This document shows, piece after piece, positions 1 through 10,640 of a stretch of 64,000 nucleotides of DNA. The stretch is from Myoxocephalus aenaeus (Eukaryota; Chordata; Actinopteri; Perciformes; Cottidae), in assembly GCA_038501785.1 (NCBI GenBank), contig JBAMJR010000086.1, positions 225,001 to 289,000 on the forward strand, given 5' to 3'. The notes beneath the pieces are model-generated. The model was not told where the DNA came from and made no database searches. It saw nothing but the letters and a program-made list of their open reading frames with translations. The translations under genes and the position numbers were made by a program. Within the stretch, counting starts at the first letter, position 1, and every line of letters begins with the position of its first letter.

Positions 1-125
1 TCCTCAGCTCTCAAGTTGCAGAAGAACTTCGAGGGCTCTAAAACCCAAGGCCGGGGCCCGCCCTCAAACAGCATGTCTTTAGACGATCCCAGAGTCACCA
101 CGGCCACGGACACGGGGTCGATCGC
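1..125 (-). CDS. nup210: nup210 coding exon 15 (partial, cut by window edge)
   Basis: Encodes residues 642 onward (AIDPVSVAVVTLGSSKDMLF, then EGGPRPWVLEPSKFF), matching the human [20 protein letters not shown] segment. The acceptor is TCGGCAG|GCG; the exon continues past base 1. Confidence 0.93.
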
Positions 126-3100
126 CTGCCGAACAACATCATTTTAATAGGAAATGTTACAGCAGGACACTGCAAAGTGTCATGGAGGGACATTTTGAAA
201 AACAAAGAGAATAATATCTTAATAATAACAAAACAAAAAGTAAGTATTTATGTATATCAGCTTGGCCATTCTAGTGTTAGAAGGAACTTAACTGGGGAAA
301 CGCTAAGCTGAAATCCAAAGTATTTCACAGAAAAAAAAAATTGGGTCAACCTTGAGCTGCCAAGTGCAAAACAAGTGAAGAAACTAAAATGTCTGCACCA
401 TTTTTTAAGAATACTACTTAATCCCATGATAAAAACATGATCTAAAAAGTGGTGCATCAAACATGTTACTGTACTGATAACTTGGATATGCGCGCAAAGC
501 AAACAGATATGGGTGGATCAGGAGGGACAGAATGCTTTATGATAGAAGATTTGGTCACCTCATCATAATACATGTCATCAGTACTCTACCACAACAGTTG
601 AAGTCATTTTCATTAGTGCACAGTACTGGAGCCCAGGGTTAAAAAAAAAAATACACAACAAAATCAGTGTAGCAAGTGTACTGTATAATGCTTAATTAAA
701 ATGCAAAGAGGAAACCCAGGAGGAGAAGTTTTTTTTTAATACCCGCTGATCATCGCATTTCTGCCTTGATTGTAAGGAGTGTGTGTGTGTGTGTGTGTAT
801 GAATGTGCTTGCGTGCGCATGAGTGAGTTTGTTTCTTTCGAAGACAAAAAACTAATTGGTGCTTTGAGGCGAGTTGAAAGAAAAAAAAAGAAAAATCATA
901 ACAAAGACTTCAGGTAAAGTTTTAGATAATTACACCCTGCAGATTGAAAAAGAAAATGCAAAAATTATTTTATTGAATAAACAACTAAAAGGAAATTCAT
1001 TCTGGAGGCCTTAAGAAATATGCATTAAGAGGGCAAAAATTATTTATCTCAAAAGTTCAAGATGAGCAAAAACCTGGAAGGAATACACTGTTGGACTCAC
1101 TCTGAGAGGAAGATAGGCAGCAATGGTGATCTTGACACTGAGGTGAACGTTGCCGTGGGTGTAGCTCACAGTAAGTATGGTGTAGCCGGGAGCCAGGGCC
1201 TTGGCTCTCACCCCGCTGCAGTGCTCCTGGCCTGGAGCCAGCCTCCCTGGATCACCACAATGAGGGTTGGAGGAAGCCAAAGAGTAAGCAAGAATGCATT
1301 ATGACAACGTACAAATGGTTCCAATTGTTCACCCGGGCGTACTCATTTATCTTTCCTTCTTAAACCACACTGGAGTACAGAGCGGTCTCTGTAGGTCCCG
1401 GCCCGCTCGTCCGATGAATAATACGAGATAGTTCTTGCGAACAAAAGAACTTTGAAAGAGATAAATGTGGCAATGGCCATCTGAAAGCCATAAACATATA
1501 ACAACTCAGGAGGCAGATGAAGAGGATTGTGCACATAAGATTTTTTTGGGTAACCAATTAATATAGATTTGTCTACAGAAGAAGATATTTTTGGATTGAG
1601 TATTTCTGCAATCCCTCCTTCCATTATGTGAAACTGCAGTTGAAGGTTTGCACTGATTCTTTTCCCACACTTGTGCTTTCATGGGAAATTGTAGTTTGGA
1701 AAACTTACAGTAATAATTGTAATTTTTCTAACAGTTATTACTGCAACAACCAGTATGAATACAAAACAAAACCTAAATGACAAAATCATAGGGCGGTAAA
1801 CATTTTCAGTAGAAGAAAGTCAGCAACATAATTACCTTCCTGATATAAGCCCACAACACATGTTCAATTAGCCAGAGTCGCGATGAGTCATAACTCACAT
1901 CGACTAACACTAAACAGAGTGATCAATGAAAGAGTCCCTTGAATGACTACAATTCCACGAGTGAATTCACCCACAATATGTGATGACCGTAGACCAGCTG
2001 CTACACAAGAGAATATTGGGTTCATGAAAAGGTGTCGCATCACAACATCCCCCGGACTCACCGTCTAGTAGCTGGAAGACGCCGTGGTTCTCCTCCTCAA
2101 CCTGCAGGTCAAATTGGGAGCAGTCGCTCAACATGACCCGCTCGTTCTCCCCCTCCTCCAGGAGGCCGAAAATCCTGAGGGGCAGATCCAGAACCAGGCC
2201 CACCCTGGCCTCTACTGGGCAAGGAGCGAAGTCCATGGCCACGGGCTCCACCACATACACCTGAGAGGAAGAAACGGGGCCGAGAAGGTGGAAGAGAGTT
2301 TTAGATCGAGATTCATCGTAAAATGTGGAGAAGACTGCGGTGTACTTTTATGGCGGCACAATTAAGTTAGATAATGACTTGTCACATTTTTATGTTTAAA
2401 TGATTAATAATAATGCACTCCAGAGATAATGTATTATACATTGTGATTTCAATTTGCTTGAATGACTTCCATTAGATATGACAAATCACAGCCTTTAATC
2501 AAAATTAACGATGGAAGAAGTAGAGCAATCAGCTTTGGGGGAAAAAAATTGTAGTCACAACTACGGTGATATATAATGGACAAGTCCAAAAGGTGGAGAG
2601 TTGTTCAGGTTTTCCTGAATTTCTAATTGTTTTGTAGACTTATGTTGCTTTGACACACGTAAAACCCAATGATACCAAACAAGGGGCTTAAGTTGCCACA
2701 ATAGGCAAGTCAATAGTATATAGCTTTAGCAAAAAATAACCTAAAGACTTAATCTCCTTAAATCTCTTGGACCTATTTTTGTAGTAATCACATTGAGAGT
2801 TTGAATATGTAATCTTAAATATTTCTAAGTGGATTTTTTAACGAGTGAAAATGACATTATCTGCTTCTACTTTGACGTAAACACTTTACTCAAAGAAAGT
2901 AAAAATGCTGCGCGTTAAGGTGCTGTTTTGTTTCCTGTAAGTTAGATACTGATCATGAACTATAAAACTGATAAAACCAGTGGTTGAAGTAATCAGAATT
3001 ATTATTATGTGCCATAACTGCTATATTCATTTTGAACAGGTGTGTTGTTTCAGAACGTGTGGTCAACTTACCTTCATCTGGCCAAACTGCAGCGAGTTGC

Positions 3101-6100
3101 GTTGATCGTGAGCATAAACGACACCGAGGCCGATGTCACTCACTGTTGTCATCACTCCTTTCACGGTCACGGTGGCCACAGCTGTGTTGGAGGACGACCA
3201 GCTGAAATTTCCACTCCCTCCTGTCGCCTGCCACAAGCAACGGGAAATACAAGTCATCAAATGCACCAGAATTACACCTCGGTGGTAAAACAACAAACAA
3301 AAAAAACAAAAAAACATTAATTTGAGGCTTTTGGGCAAAGTATGAATAAGAATAGCTAAAAAAACATTCAAAAAAGGTGTTATATGCTCGACACGTATGC
3401 CAAACGGAAGATTAAAAGCCATTCGTGCACCAAGTTTTTCATTCTGAAAAGGAATAATTACCTGTATTGTGTACTGATAAGCTCCAACCTTGGGTTGCCA
3501 TGGAAATGTCAGGATACTGGGACTAAGAACTATAGGGTGATATATTTCGACATCCTGTTCATTGTGGACTGGGTTGGCGAGTGCATGGGTTCTTCCAGCC
3601 TGAAACAGAACAGAGGCCACAGGAAACGATCAAGCTCGTCTACTGACGTAGAAGAAATGTGGCAGGAGGTAAATGCAAATATGGTGCACTCACTTTATCC
3701 ACAACAGCTTTTAGGGTTGCATCAATCAGAGTGAGGCCTTCTTTGAGCGCTTTGACGCGATGATACGATCCATTCAGAGAAGACTCCAGGAGCTGCAGAT
3801 ACTCCGAGGGGAAACCAGTGTCGATGCGGATATCCTGCAAAATCAACCGCACGCAGATTTTAATCTACCTTTCTTTGCATGACTCCACATAGAAACAGGG
3901 TTTCAAAGTTTTTACAGACTCAGGAGTTAATTAGTAATGTCTGTCAAGATTTTGATTTGTTGCTACTTCAATGATGACAGTTCTCTCATCACTGCTGTGA
4001 AATATTAGCTCATAAAACTCATAAATTGGAGGAAGGCTCAAAGGGCACTAAATCTCTCTGTTGCTAATCCCCATCAGATGTGTTTGGGTTTCAAATATGA
4101 CCACTTTTTGTTTGTTTTCCACGACAGGAAAAACAGTTGTATATCTGCAACAAATATTAAGTTCTGTTACCTGCAAATAATTAACGATGAAATGTGAATT
4201 TTTAACACAATGCTGGTCACAGGGTGAAGACAGACTTTTTGTCAGATGAACACTCTCTTGACTTTCACAACCACTCATATACAGCAGATATATACATTCA
4301 ATTATTTAATATATAACAGTGACTTAACTGAAGCACACTTACATCAGAGAGGTAGATTTTGTGGCTGGATTTATCAAAGACTTCGATGTGGACGGTATAA
4401 ACTCTGCCCGTCTCGAGAACCCAGCTGTCTCCTGGATGGATTTTAAAACCTAAACAAATTTAAATGAAATCAGAGGTTAGCCATATCTTTCTTTAAATAT
4501 ACACGCTATACAATTACTTTCATCTTGTTTTCAATAGTGAGAGAAAGGAACACACCTAGGTAGCCCGGTTCAACCACATACAGCGTGCTGTTGGGCAGGC
4601 GAGACACTCCTTGCATTCGCAGGCCTAAATACAAGCTGCTGAGGAAAGGTGACTTTGACAATGACGGCTCTAAACTTCTTGATTTGTGAAACATGCATTG
4701 CAGACCTGTGTCTTCCCTTTCTGGCAGTGAGGATAATTACAAAAAACCTGTCGACGTTCTTTTTGTATGCCGACCAGCTGCTCACACACCGCTCCAAAAA
4801 ATAAAATTAAACTAAATTAAACTAAATAAGCTGTTTTTAGCTCAAAAAAAAGATATAATAAACCTGGCAACGTAAAGCAAAGTAATTGCACTTCCGCTAC
4901 CAAAACAGAAGTAAGATTACAAAATGAGGAAACCCCCTGGTTCAGAGAACAAGGTGAATCCCATTATAATAGCAGCCACAGAGAACGACTTGTCAGAAGG
5001 ATACTCTTGTGATCCAGCACCACGTTCATGTGTCCAAGTTGAATGGCTGTAACTGTGGAGATGCTTTGATCCAGACTGGCCACGGCAATGTCTGGGTTTC
5101 CATTAGTGCCAATCGCACTGTCCTGAACGTGCAGTTCATACTGATCACAAGGCATCGAGAGCTCTGGACAAACACAACACAGGAATGAAAGTGATGCTTG
5201 AATGTGACGAGCTGTGAGTTTGCTTAAATACAGCTTCAGAGACGGTAGCTATTGTAAAAGTTAAATAAAAAAGTGATTTAACTCCTCACTAAACTGAGTC
5301 AGACCTGTGATCGTGCCCTGCCGTATCTTCAGGACTTTGTACCGGATGGAGGTTCCCGCCAGCAAGTAGACATCGTAGGCAGGACTCAGCAGGATGTTCT
5401 CTAAAATCAAGAGTCGAACTTCTGCGGCACCCACATCCTGTGTGGCACATTTACCATAGTTACAGAAAAACACAACTTCAGCTTCCCGCCTAAACAAACC
5501 AGATCACTCTGGCTGCTGTGTTCAAAAATATATACACACACACACACACAAATCAAACCTATACATCAACTGGCTCTTGGTTATGTTTTCAATATTCTGT
5601 ATATTCTTACTGAAAAGAACTTATTCTTTGTTGGACAATATCTTGTTGAGATAATTACTAATAATTAAAGGTTAGCTACAAATTCTTTGACAAGACAGAA
5701 ATAAAACTTAACTGCCACTACTGCCGTGACATCATCCATAGGGCAGGAAGGACTTTTTCTAAACATCCGCATCTCAGTACATCATTTAAACTTAGCACTG
5801 GCATCAACAGTCAAGAGATGTATCTTTTGCTTACCTTATACAATGATTCTTCTATTTTGGCCTTCAGTTTAGCATGTCCTGTTTTCTGTCCTGACACCAA
5901 AATGATATCGCCTTGTTTCCCAACACGCTCCATTTCAGATATGTATCCAGGGGGTGTGTAGGTGGACTCTGAGAATTTAAGTACCCTTGAGTAGAGAAAA
6001 GAGAAAATCCGTTTGAGACTCAACTGATTGCATCACCTTGCTTCTGACCTCAAAAATGATTTCATTTCAGATGAGGTGTAGCAAAGAAGTAAAAATGTAT

Positions 6101-9100
6101 TCATCACACTACTTTGGTTTGCTGTCAGATGTTCAATTCTCAGTGGAGTTTGAATGCAGTATGAACACAGGGGAGCCTACCGTAATGCTTTGTAAGAGTC
6201 CGAGAATCCATTCACATCTACATCTTTCACTAAGGTCCAGTCAAACACCAGACCAGCCAGGCTGCTGAAGGTGTTTCCTGCAACAGAACAAGAGTCAGAC
6301 CTGCTGTTTCTTTAACTCACAACTTTAAATCCAAAGCACGTGGCTATGTGAGTTTTGGGGAGGAGCAGAAGGTATTTGCGTAGACCTTTCCACTTGTGTT
6401 ATAAAGACTGAGGTCGGTATACTTGAATGTATAATAGATCGGAGCGCAATTGTCTGAGAGCTCCCGGCAGTCGAATTAAGCTGCAACTAAACCAAGAGGC
6501 ATTTCATTACAGGATACTTGTCGTCCTTCTGCAATCTACTCCATCTGAAGAATCCCAAATGCACTTTTGGGCCAAAGCAAACTAAAACAAAACCCCAGGC
6601 CCTGGAGCCATCATCAGAAAGAATCAGGCTGTAGCTGCAGCTCATTAAACTAAGTGTGTCTGCCTTAAATGGAACCAGTCGTACAGAACAAAACGCAGCC
6701 ACCTCACAGTAGCAGCCTGAGGGCCATCTCAGTCATGTCTCAGAGCAAATAAACAATACAGCATGGACTTGTTACAATTGGAAAATGGAGTAATATAGCA
6801 GGTATTGATGTACATTATTCTTAATAGCCTTAAGATGATATCTATAAAAAAAAAATCAGCAGCAAATAATGACAATCACTTTGTTCGGTGATGAGTCAGT
6901 ATATGTCACCTTCAGAGTCCAGTGCATGAATTTTGAGTGCCAGTGGCGAGTCCTCAAGATGAAGCTCTCTGGTGGTCGACACTATCTGGATATCACTGAT
7001 GACGTCGACAATGGCGTCACACCGCAGTATATGTCCTGTAACTACAAATTAAGGAGAGGGGGAGAGAGACAAAGCGTCACATACAGAGAACATACTGTAC
7101 TACAATATTGCACTTTCACCAAACCAAGAAATTCTCAAAAATAAACGGCTTGGTGATAAAGTCATTCTTGTTGAGGCACAAATCATAAAAAAATATACCT
7201 CCTAACTAAAACACATACTCAGCGGAGAGTGACAGATTTAAAGCATCCTCTGCTTCGTGCACAATGCTCCACAGTTAACGGTCAAATGTTGTGGCTTTTC
7301 TGGTCTGCTAAGTGGGCTGTTGCATGAGTGATAAGATTATATCAAATAACATTTAGGCAAACCATAAACCAGTGGAGCGAGTCCGGCCACATTCAAAGTC
7401 AGCGATTAGGGTCTGAACAAATAGTCTGACTTTGTTCACAAAGATGCATTTAACGTACATACATGTTAAATGTCTCTTTGTTATGCGTGGTCAGGCCAAT
7501 GGGTCTGATTTTCCTGATTCCAAAGCAAATGCTCACAACTGACAGTCATCGATGACTGGCCAACAGAGGACATACAGCATTACACAATAGACAGGAAGGA
7601 AATATGAAGAAAAAAGTGTTTTGCAACAGAATGACCATTGGACTGGCTACTCTGAAGGGAATAGAGAGTGGACGAATATTACACAGAAGACTTAAATGTT
7701 ATACCATGTCCATTAGCTTTACCTACAGTACTACTCGCTTTAAGAAATCCTAAATTATGTTTTCTTGTAAAACCAGAAAGATGATGCTGCTAAGCATGCT
7801 TCCTCATGGCCTTCACTTTCATCCCGACTACACACCGACAAAGTTTTTCACTGCATCTTAAACGGTTGTGAAGCTATTGCGTTAACAAAATCAGTCTACC
7901 GCCACACAGATAGATCTATATCTATATATATAAGCACCTGGCAAAGTGCAAAGTACTCAAAACGGCGTCTGTTCCTGCTACAGTGGGTTTCATACAATGA
8001 TGCGACACACAGACACACACAGACGCACACGATGAGAGCCGTACCAGCCACACGCCGCCGTGTACTCTATATGATAATACACCGTAGTGATAGTTTACTC
8101 AGCCCATAAAAATATGATAAAGAAAATGTTATTGATACTAATAAAAGTGCACTATTGACCGCTGCATTTTTCAGAGAGCAAATCAACTGAGCAATGCGCA
8201 TTCTCAGCACATTAAAAACACAAAAATCTGAACATCAAAATTATTTCCAGTGTATTTCCACTTAGGGATCTAGCATATGCATGTCTGGAAATATTGATGT
8301 CATCCTCTAAGTAACAGAACTACATCCCTGTGAACCAGTTACATTTTCCAAAGGAATTCCCAAAATGTGCACTAATTAATTTTCTTAGCTACTTTTTTTT
8401 TTACATTTCATTTAGCTGACACTTTTATCCAAAGCGACTTACAATAAAATAAGTGCATTCAACCACGAGTACAAATTTCTTCAAGAAAGCCAAACTACAA
8501 AGTGATATAAGTGCTACTTTCTTTATTCAAGGTATAGTCGGAAAATATGTGTTTTTAGTTTGCGGCGGAAGATGTAGAGACTTTCTGCTGTCAATGGCGA
8601 GCTCATTCCACCATTGAGGAGCAAGGCCATAAAACAGGTCGTGACCTTGTTGAGAGTTTAGCTCGCAGTGACGGAGCTACAAGCCGATTGAAAAAGAAAT
8701 GAAAGAAATAGAAATGATCCTTTAATAATCCCCTTGGGGAAATTCTTCTCTGTATTTGACCCATCCTTGCTTAAGGAGCAGTGGGCTGCCCTGAGAGGTG
8801 CCCGGGGAGCAGCTGGGGGTTAAGTGTCTTGATCGAACCGGCTATCTTGTGGTTACGGGACGACCACCAAAGCCGAGTGGAGTGAACGGGGTGGGGTGTA
8901 AGGTTTTTACCATGTCTTGGATGTAGACTGGACCCAAAATGTTCGCACCCCGGTACGCAAGTACCAATAATTTGAAGCGTACGCGGGCAGCCACTGGAAA
9001 ACCAGTAAAGGGCGCGGAGGAGCGGAGTAGTGCAGGTTTTTTTAAAGCAACCGTGTATTTACCAACATCTTCGGCCAGAATGATGCTGGTCAGTCTGGAG

Positions 9101-9733
9101 GGATGGGTGGAGAGAGCCTGGAGAACAGCTCTCTGGGAGCAGCCTCTGCCGCTCTCCTCATCCACAGCCTGGATGCTTGCTACCTCTGGTCTGGTGGAAG
9201 ACCTGGAATGATGGATGACCATAAAGAAAAGAAAAAACAAAATAAGTCATGTGCATAAGTAGAGTAGCCATTTATTAGTAAATCACTAAAAGATTTGAGG
9301 TTGAATAACATGTTCATTCTTTTTGGGGTTGCAGATTTACTGTAATTAAAAAAAAGGAGAAATTAAAAAATCTGTTTACTTCAAAAAAGGACCATACTGC
9401 TTTACCACACACACACACACACACACGGCCATGATCTGACTACTATGTGTAGTAGCGGTACACTTTTAAGTCGGCCATGTGGCCTCACATGCTCCAATGC
9501 AATCCGACACTCCCGCACAAACCAGTGCCCTCAGCTCACCCCCACCAGTCTAAAGAGGCAGACTCCACTCACCATCTGTAGCAACCTTCAGTAGCTTCCA
9601 ACGTGAAGTTAATTCTCGTACTTTTGGTGAGCGGTAGCAACACTTTGGGAATATTTAGTTTCGAGGAGCCGTTAACTCGAACGGCGGATACAGATAACAG
9701 AAAAGCCAACGCGAATAGTTTCGGCGAAATCAT
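1..9733 (-). CDS. nup210: nuclear pore membrane glycoprotein 210 (5' part of gene, 15 exons seen)
   Basis: Nup210/gp210 is a single-pass membrane nucleoporin whose large N-terminal part, built of Ig-like repeats, lies in the perinuclear lumen around the pore. The window holds about 682 N-terminal codons; the human protein has roughly 1,890 residues, so the rest, including the transmembrane segment, lies beyond the left edge. Exons (high to low): 9573-9733, 9063-9202, 6910-7035, 6181-6277, 5835-5985, 5305-5437, 5005-5163, 4556-4624, 4343-4449, 3694-3834, 3462-3599, 3072-3227, 2062-2260, 1101-1246, 1-125. All junctions are GT-AG and the phases agree throughout, with no internal stop. Diagnostic stretches match vertebrate Nup210 as I remember it, for example KLNIPKVLLP, EVRLLILENILL, RLPNSTLYVVEPGYLG and ILTFPWQPK. 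The start is the ATG at 9733-9731, followed by a hydrophobic signal peptide. The gene is transcribed away from fbln2. Confidence 0.96.
780..799. repeat. (GT)n microsatellite
   Basis: About nine GT units in the nup210 intron between exons 15 and 14. Confidence 0.9.
1101..1246 (-). CDS. nup210: nup210 coding exon 14
   Basis: Encodes residues 593-641 (GRLAPGQEHCSGVRAKA ... YTHGNVHLSVKITIAAYLPL). The acceptor is ATCCAG|GG and the phase-0 donor AGA|GTGAGT. Confidence 0.94.
2062..2260 (-). CDS. nup210: nup210 coding exon 13
   Basis: Encodes residues 527-592 (VYVVEPVAMDFAPCPVEARV, then LDLPLRIFGLLEEGENE). The acceptor is CTCTCAG|GTG and the phase-1 donor GACG|GTGAGT. Confidence 0.95.
3072..3227 (-). 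CDS. nup210: nup210 coding exon 12
   Basis: Encodes residues 475-526 (ATGGSGNFSWSSSNTAVATV, then TVKGVMTTVSDIG). 52 codons, phase 0 at both ends; acceptor GGCAG|GCG, donor AAG|GTAAGT. It carries a possible NFS glycosylation site. Confidence 0.95.
3462..3599 (-). CDS. nup210: nup210 coding exon 11
   Basis: Encodes residues 429-474 (NEQDVEIYHPIVLSPSILTF, then PWQPKVGAYQYTIQ). Exactly 46 codons, phase 0 at both ends; acceptor TTTCAG|GCT, donor CAG|GTAATT. Confidence 0.95.
3694..3834 (-). CDS. nup210: nup210 coding exon 10
   Basis: Encodes residues 382-428 (DIRIDTGFPSEYLQLLESS, then NGSYHRVKALKEGLTLIDA). Exactly 47 codons, phase 0 at both ends; acceptor TTTGCAG|GAT, donor AAA|GTGAGT. Confidence 0.95.
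4343..4449 (-). CDS. nup210: nup210 coding exon 9
   Basis: Encodes residues 346-381 (KIHPGDSWVLETGRVYTVHI, then EVFDKSSHKIYLSD). The acceptor is GTTTAG|GT and the phase-0 donor GAT|GTAAGT. Confidence 0.94.
4556..4624 (-). CDS. nup210: nup210 coding exon 8 (69 bp)
   Basis: This short exon encodes residues 323-345 (SLRMQGVSRLPNSTLYVVEP, then GYLG), including a possible NST glycosylation site. The acceptor is ATTTAG|GC and the donor CTAG|GTGTGT; both ends are phase 1. Confidence 0.94.
   Translation of the reverse strand, partial: ACECKECLACPTARCMWLNRAT
5005..5163 (-). CDS. nup210: nup210 coding exon 7
   Basis: Encodes residues 270-322 (ELSMPCDQYELHVQDSAIG ... VTAIQLGHMNVVLDHK). The acceptor is GTCCAG|AG and the phase-1 donor AAGA|GTATCC. 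Confidence 0.94.
5305..5437 (-). CDS. nup210: nup210 coding exon 6
   Basis: Encodes residues 226-269 (AEVRLLILENILLSPAYDVY, then GTSIRYKVLKIRQGTIT), one of the best-conserved parts of the luminal domain. The acceptor is CACACAG|GAT and the phase-1 donor ACAG|GTCTGA. Confidence 0.95.
5533..5550. repeat. (AC)n microsatellite
   Basis: A short AC run in the nup210 intron between exons 6 and 5. Confidence 0.85.
5835..5985 (-). CDS. nup210: nup210 coding exon 5
   Basis: Encodes residues 175-225 (VLKFSESTYTPPGYISEME, then KQGDIILVSGQKTG). The acceptor is ACTCAAG|G and the phase-0 donor AAG|GTAAGC. Confidence 0.95.
6181..6277 (-). CDS. nup210: nup210 coding exon 4
   Basis: Encodes residues 143-175 (NTFSSLAGLVFDWTLVKD, then GFSDSYKALR). 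The acceptor is TTGCAG|GA, and the phase-2 donor CG|GTAGGC splits an Arg codon completed by exon 5. Confidence 0.94.
6910..7035 (-). CDS. nup210: nup210 coding exon 3
   Basis: Encodes residues 101-142 (LRCDAIVDVISDIQIVSTT ... LEDSPLALKIHALDSE), nearly identical to human Nup210. The acceptor is TTACAG|GA and the donor GAAG|GTGACA; both ends are phase 1. Confidence 0.95.
7036..8390. other. nup210 intron 2, proximal part
   Basis: About 1.3 kb of AT-rich intronic DNA between exon 3 and the LINE fragment. I see no coding exon or recognisable element, apart from a short TATATC-type stretch near 7912-7932. Confidence 0.6.
8392..9060 (-). mobile_element. 3' fragment of a non-LTR retrotransposon (LINE, reverse-transcriptase C-terminus), interrupted
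   Basis: The minus strand from about 9040 to 8875 encodes FPVAARVRFKLLVLAYRGA followed by YIQDMV, the typical C-terminal segment of fish L2/Rex-like LINE reverse transcriptases. After an interruption (about 8690-8845) the minus strand carries QWWNELAIDSRKSL and a short tail. The plus-strand CATTTAGCTGACACTTTTAT and AAAGCGACTTACA near 8408-8443 is a very common teleost repeat motif. The fragment lies inside nup210 intron 2 and ends only bases from the exon 2 donor. Family assignment is by eye. Confidence 0.65.
8690..8845 (+). repeat. repeat nested inside the LINE fragment
   Basis: The segment with CTTTAATAATCCCCTTGGGG, then TTTGACCCATCC, GGAGCAGTGGGCTGCC and GGGGAGCAGCTGGGGGTTAA resembles an abundant short teleost repeat. 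It splits the two coding remnants of the surrounding LINE, so it probably inserted later. The boundaries are approximate and I did not establish a target-site duplication. Confidence 0.5.
9063..9202 (-). CDS. nup210: nup210 coding exon 2
   Basis: Encodes residues 54-100 (STRPEVASIQAV ... RLTSIILAEDV), matching the human STRPEVASIEPL segment. The acceptor is ATTCCAG|G and the donor G|GTAAAT, phase 1. A LINE fragment begins within a few bases of the donor on the intron side. Confidence 0.94.
9406..9426. repeat. (AC)n microsatellite
   Basis: About ten AC units in nup210 intron 1. Confidence 0.9.
9573..9733 (-). CDS. nup210: nup210 coding exon 1 (signal peptide)
   Basis: Encodes residues 1-54. 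A hydrophobic leader (FALAFLLSVSAV) forms a signal peptide ending near residue 22, followed by KLNIPKVLLP and a possible N-glycosylation site (NFT). The donor is TG|GTGAGT, phase 2, splitting a Trp codon. It is the only ATG-initiated segment that joins in frame to exon 2. Confidence 0.95.
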
Positions 9734-10382
9734 TTCCGTTTCAAGAGAGATTGCGGAGATTTTATTGGCAAGAATGAATGAACGCGAAGTTTCTGTACCA
9801 ACTAGCTTAAAACGTCTCCGTCCCCATTGAGCTAGTTATGTGTGAAGAGGCTCCGGGGTCGTGGCTCTGAAACGGACGCTGGAGTGAGCCAACATCGCCA
9901 CTGAAGCGTCTTCGGTTTCAGTTGGTGTCAGTTGATAACGCGCACATGACGGTAACGGTTAAGCTAACGTTACAATGACACGCAGTACTCCGGTTCGGCT
10001 CCGTCGCTTTGTTTATCCTCGATAATTTAAAAATAAAGCGCCCACAATTATTATTTTTTTAAGTCCCCAGTACTGTAAACAGTTAGCGAACAATAACTTA
10101 AACACGGGTACATGCAAATACCCGCCATTAACAATAATTGGACTTTTCAGCGTGCATGCCGGGAGTGAGTAAACGTCATAGACACAAGAGTAGGCAACGC
10201 GGAGGATGACGCGCTTTCTTAAAGGTACAGTGTGTGTTTTGAAATTAATTGAATTTAATGGAAGCTTCCCACACTGCAATCCCGGATGACCAAATAGTCC
10301 AGGAAAGCAGACCCCAGAGAAAAGCCCCTTGTTTAAAGTGTGTTTGGTTTGTGGGGATTCAATTAATTGCACTTTTTTTTTT

Positions 10383-10640
10383 TATAGCTAGATAGATAGA
10401 TACTTCATTCATCCCTAGGGGGACATGTGTTTGTGGCAGCAGCAAGCAAAGTTAGTAGGAGACATCAAATATTAAGTATGAAAAATACTCAATATATACA
10501 ATACAATAAAATAGCAGAGGGTATTAAATTTAAGAAAATTAAATAATAAAGAAAGTGCAAAAATACAAAGTATATACAGTGTATATACAGTGAAATAGAA
10601 GTATGTACAGTGACTAACTAAACAACAAAATCGGTGCTAG
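10383..10640 (+). repeat. interspersed teleost repeat, 3' end of a mobile element
   Basis: Begins with TAGCTAGATAGATAGATACT, then TTCATTCATCCCTAGGGGGA, resembling the 'TAGATACTTTATTGATCCC' ends common in fish genomes. An A-rich segment with repeated TATACAGTGTATATACAGTG follows. The boundaries are approximate. Confidence 0.55.
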
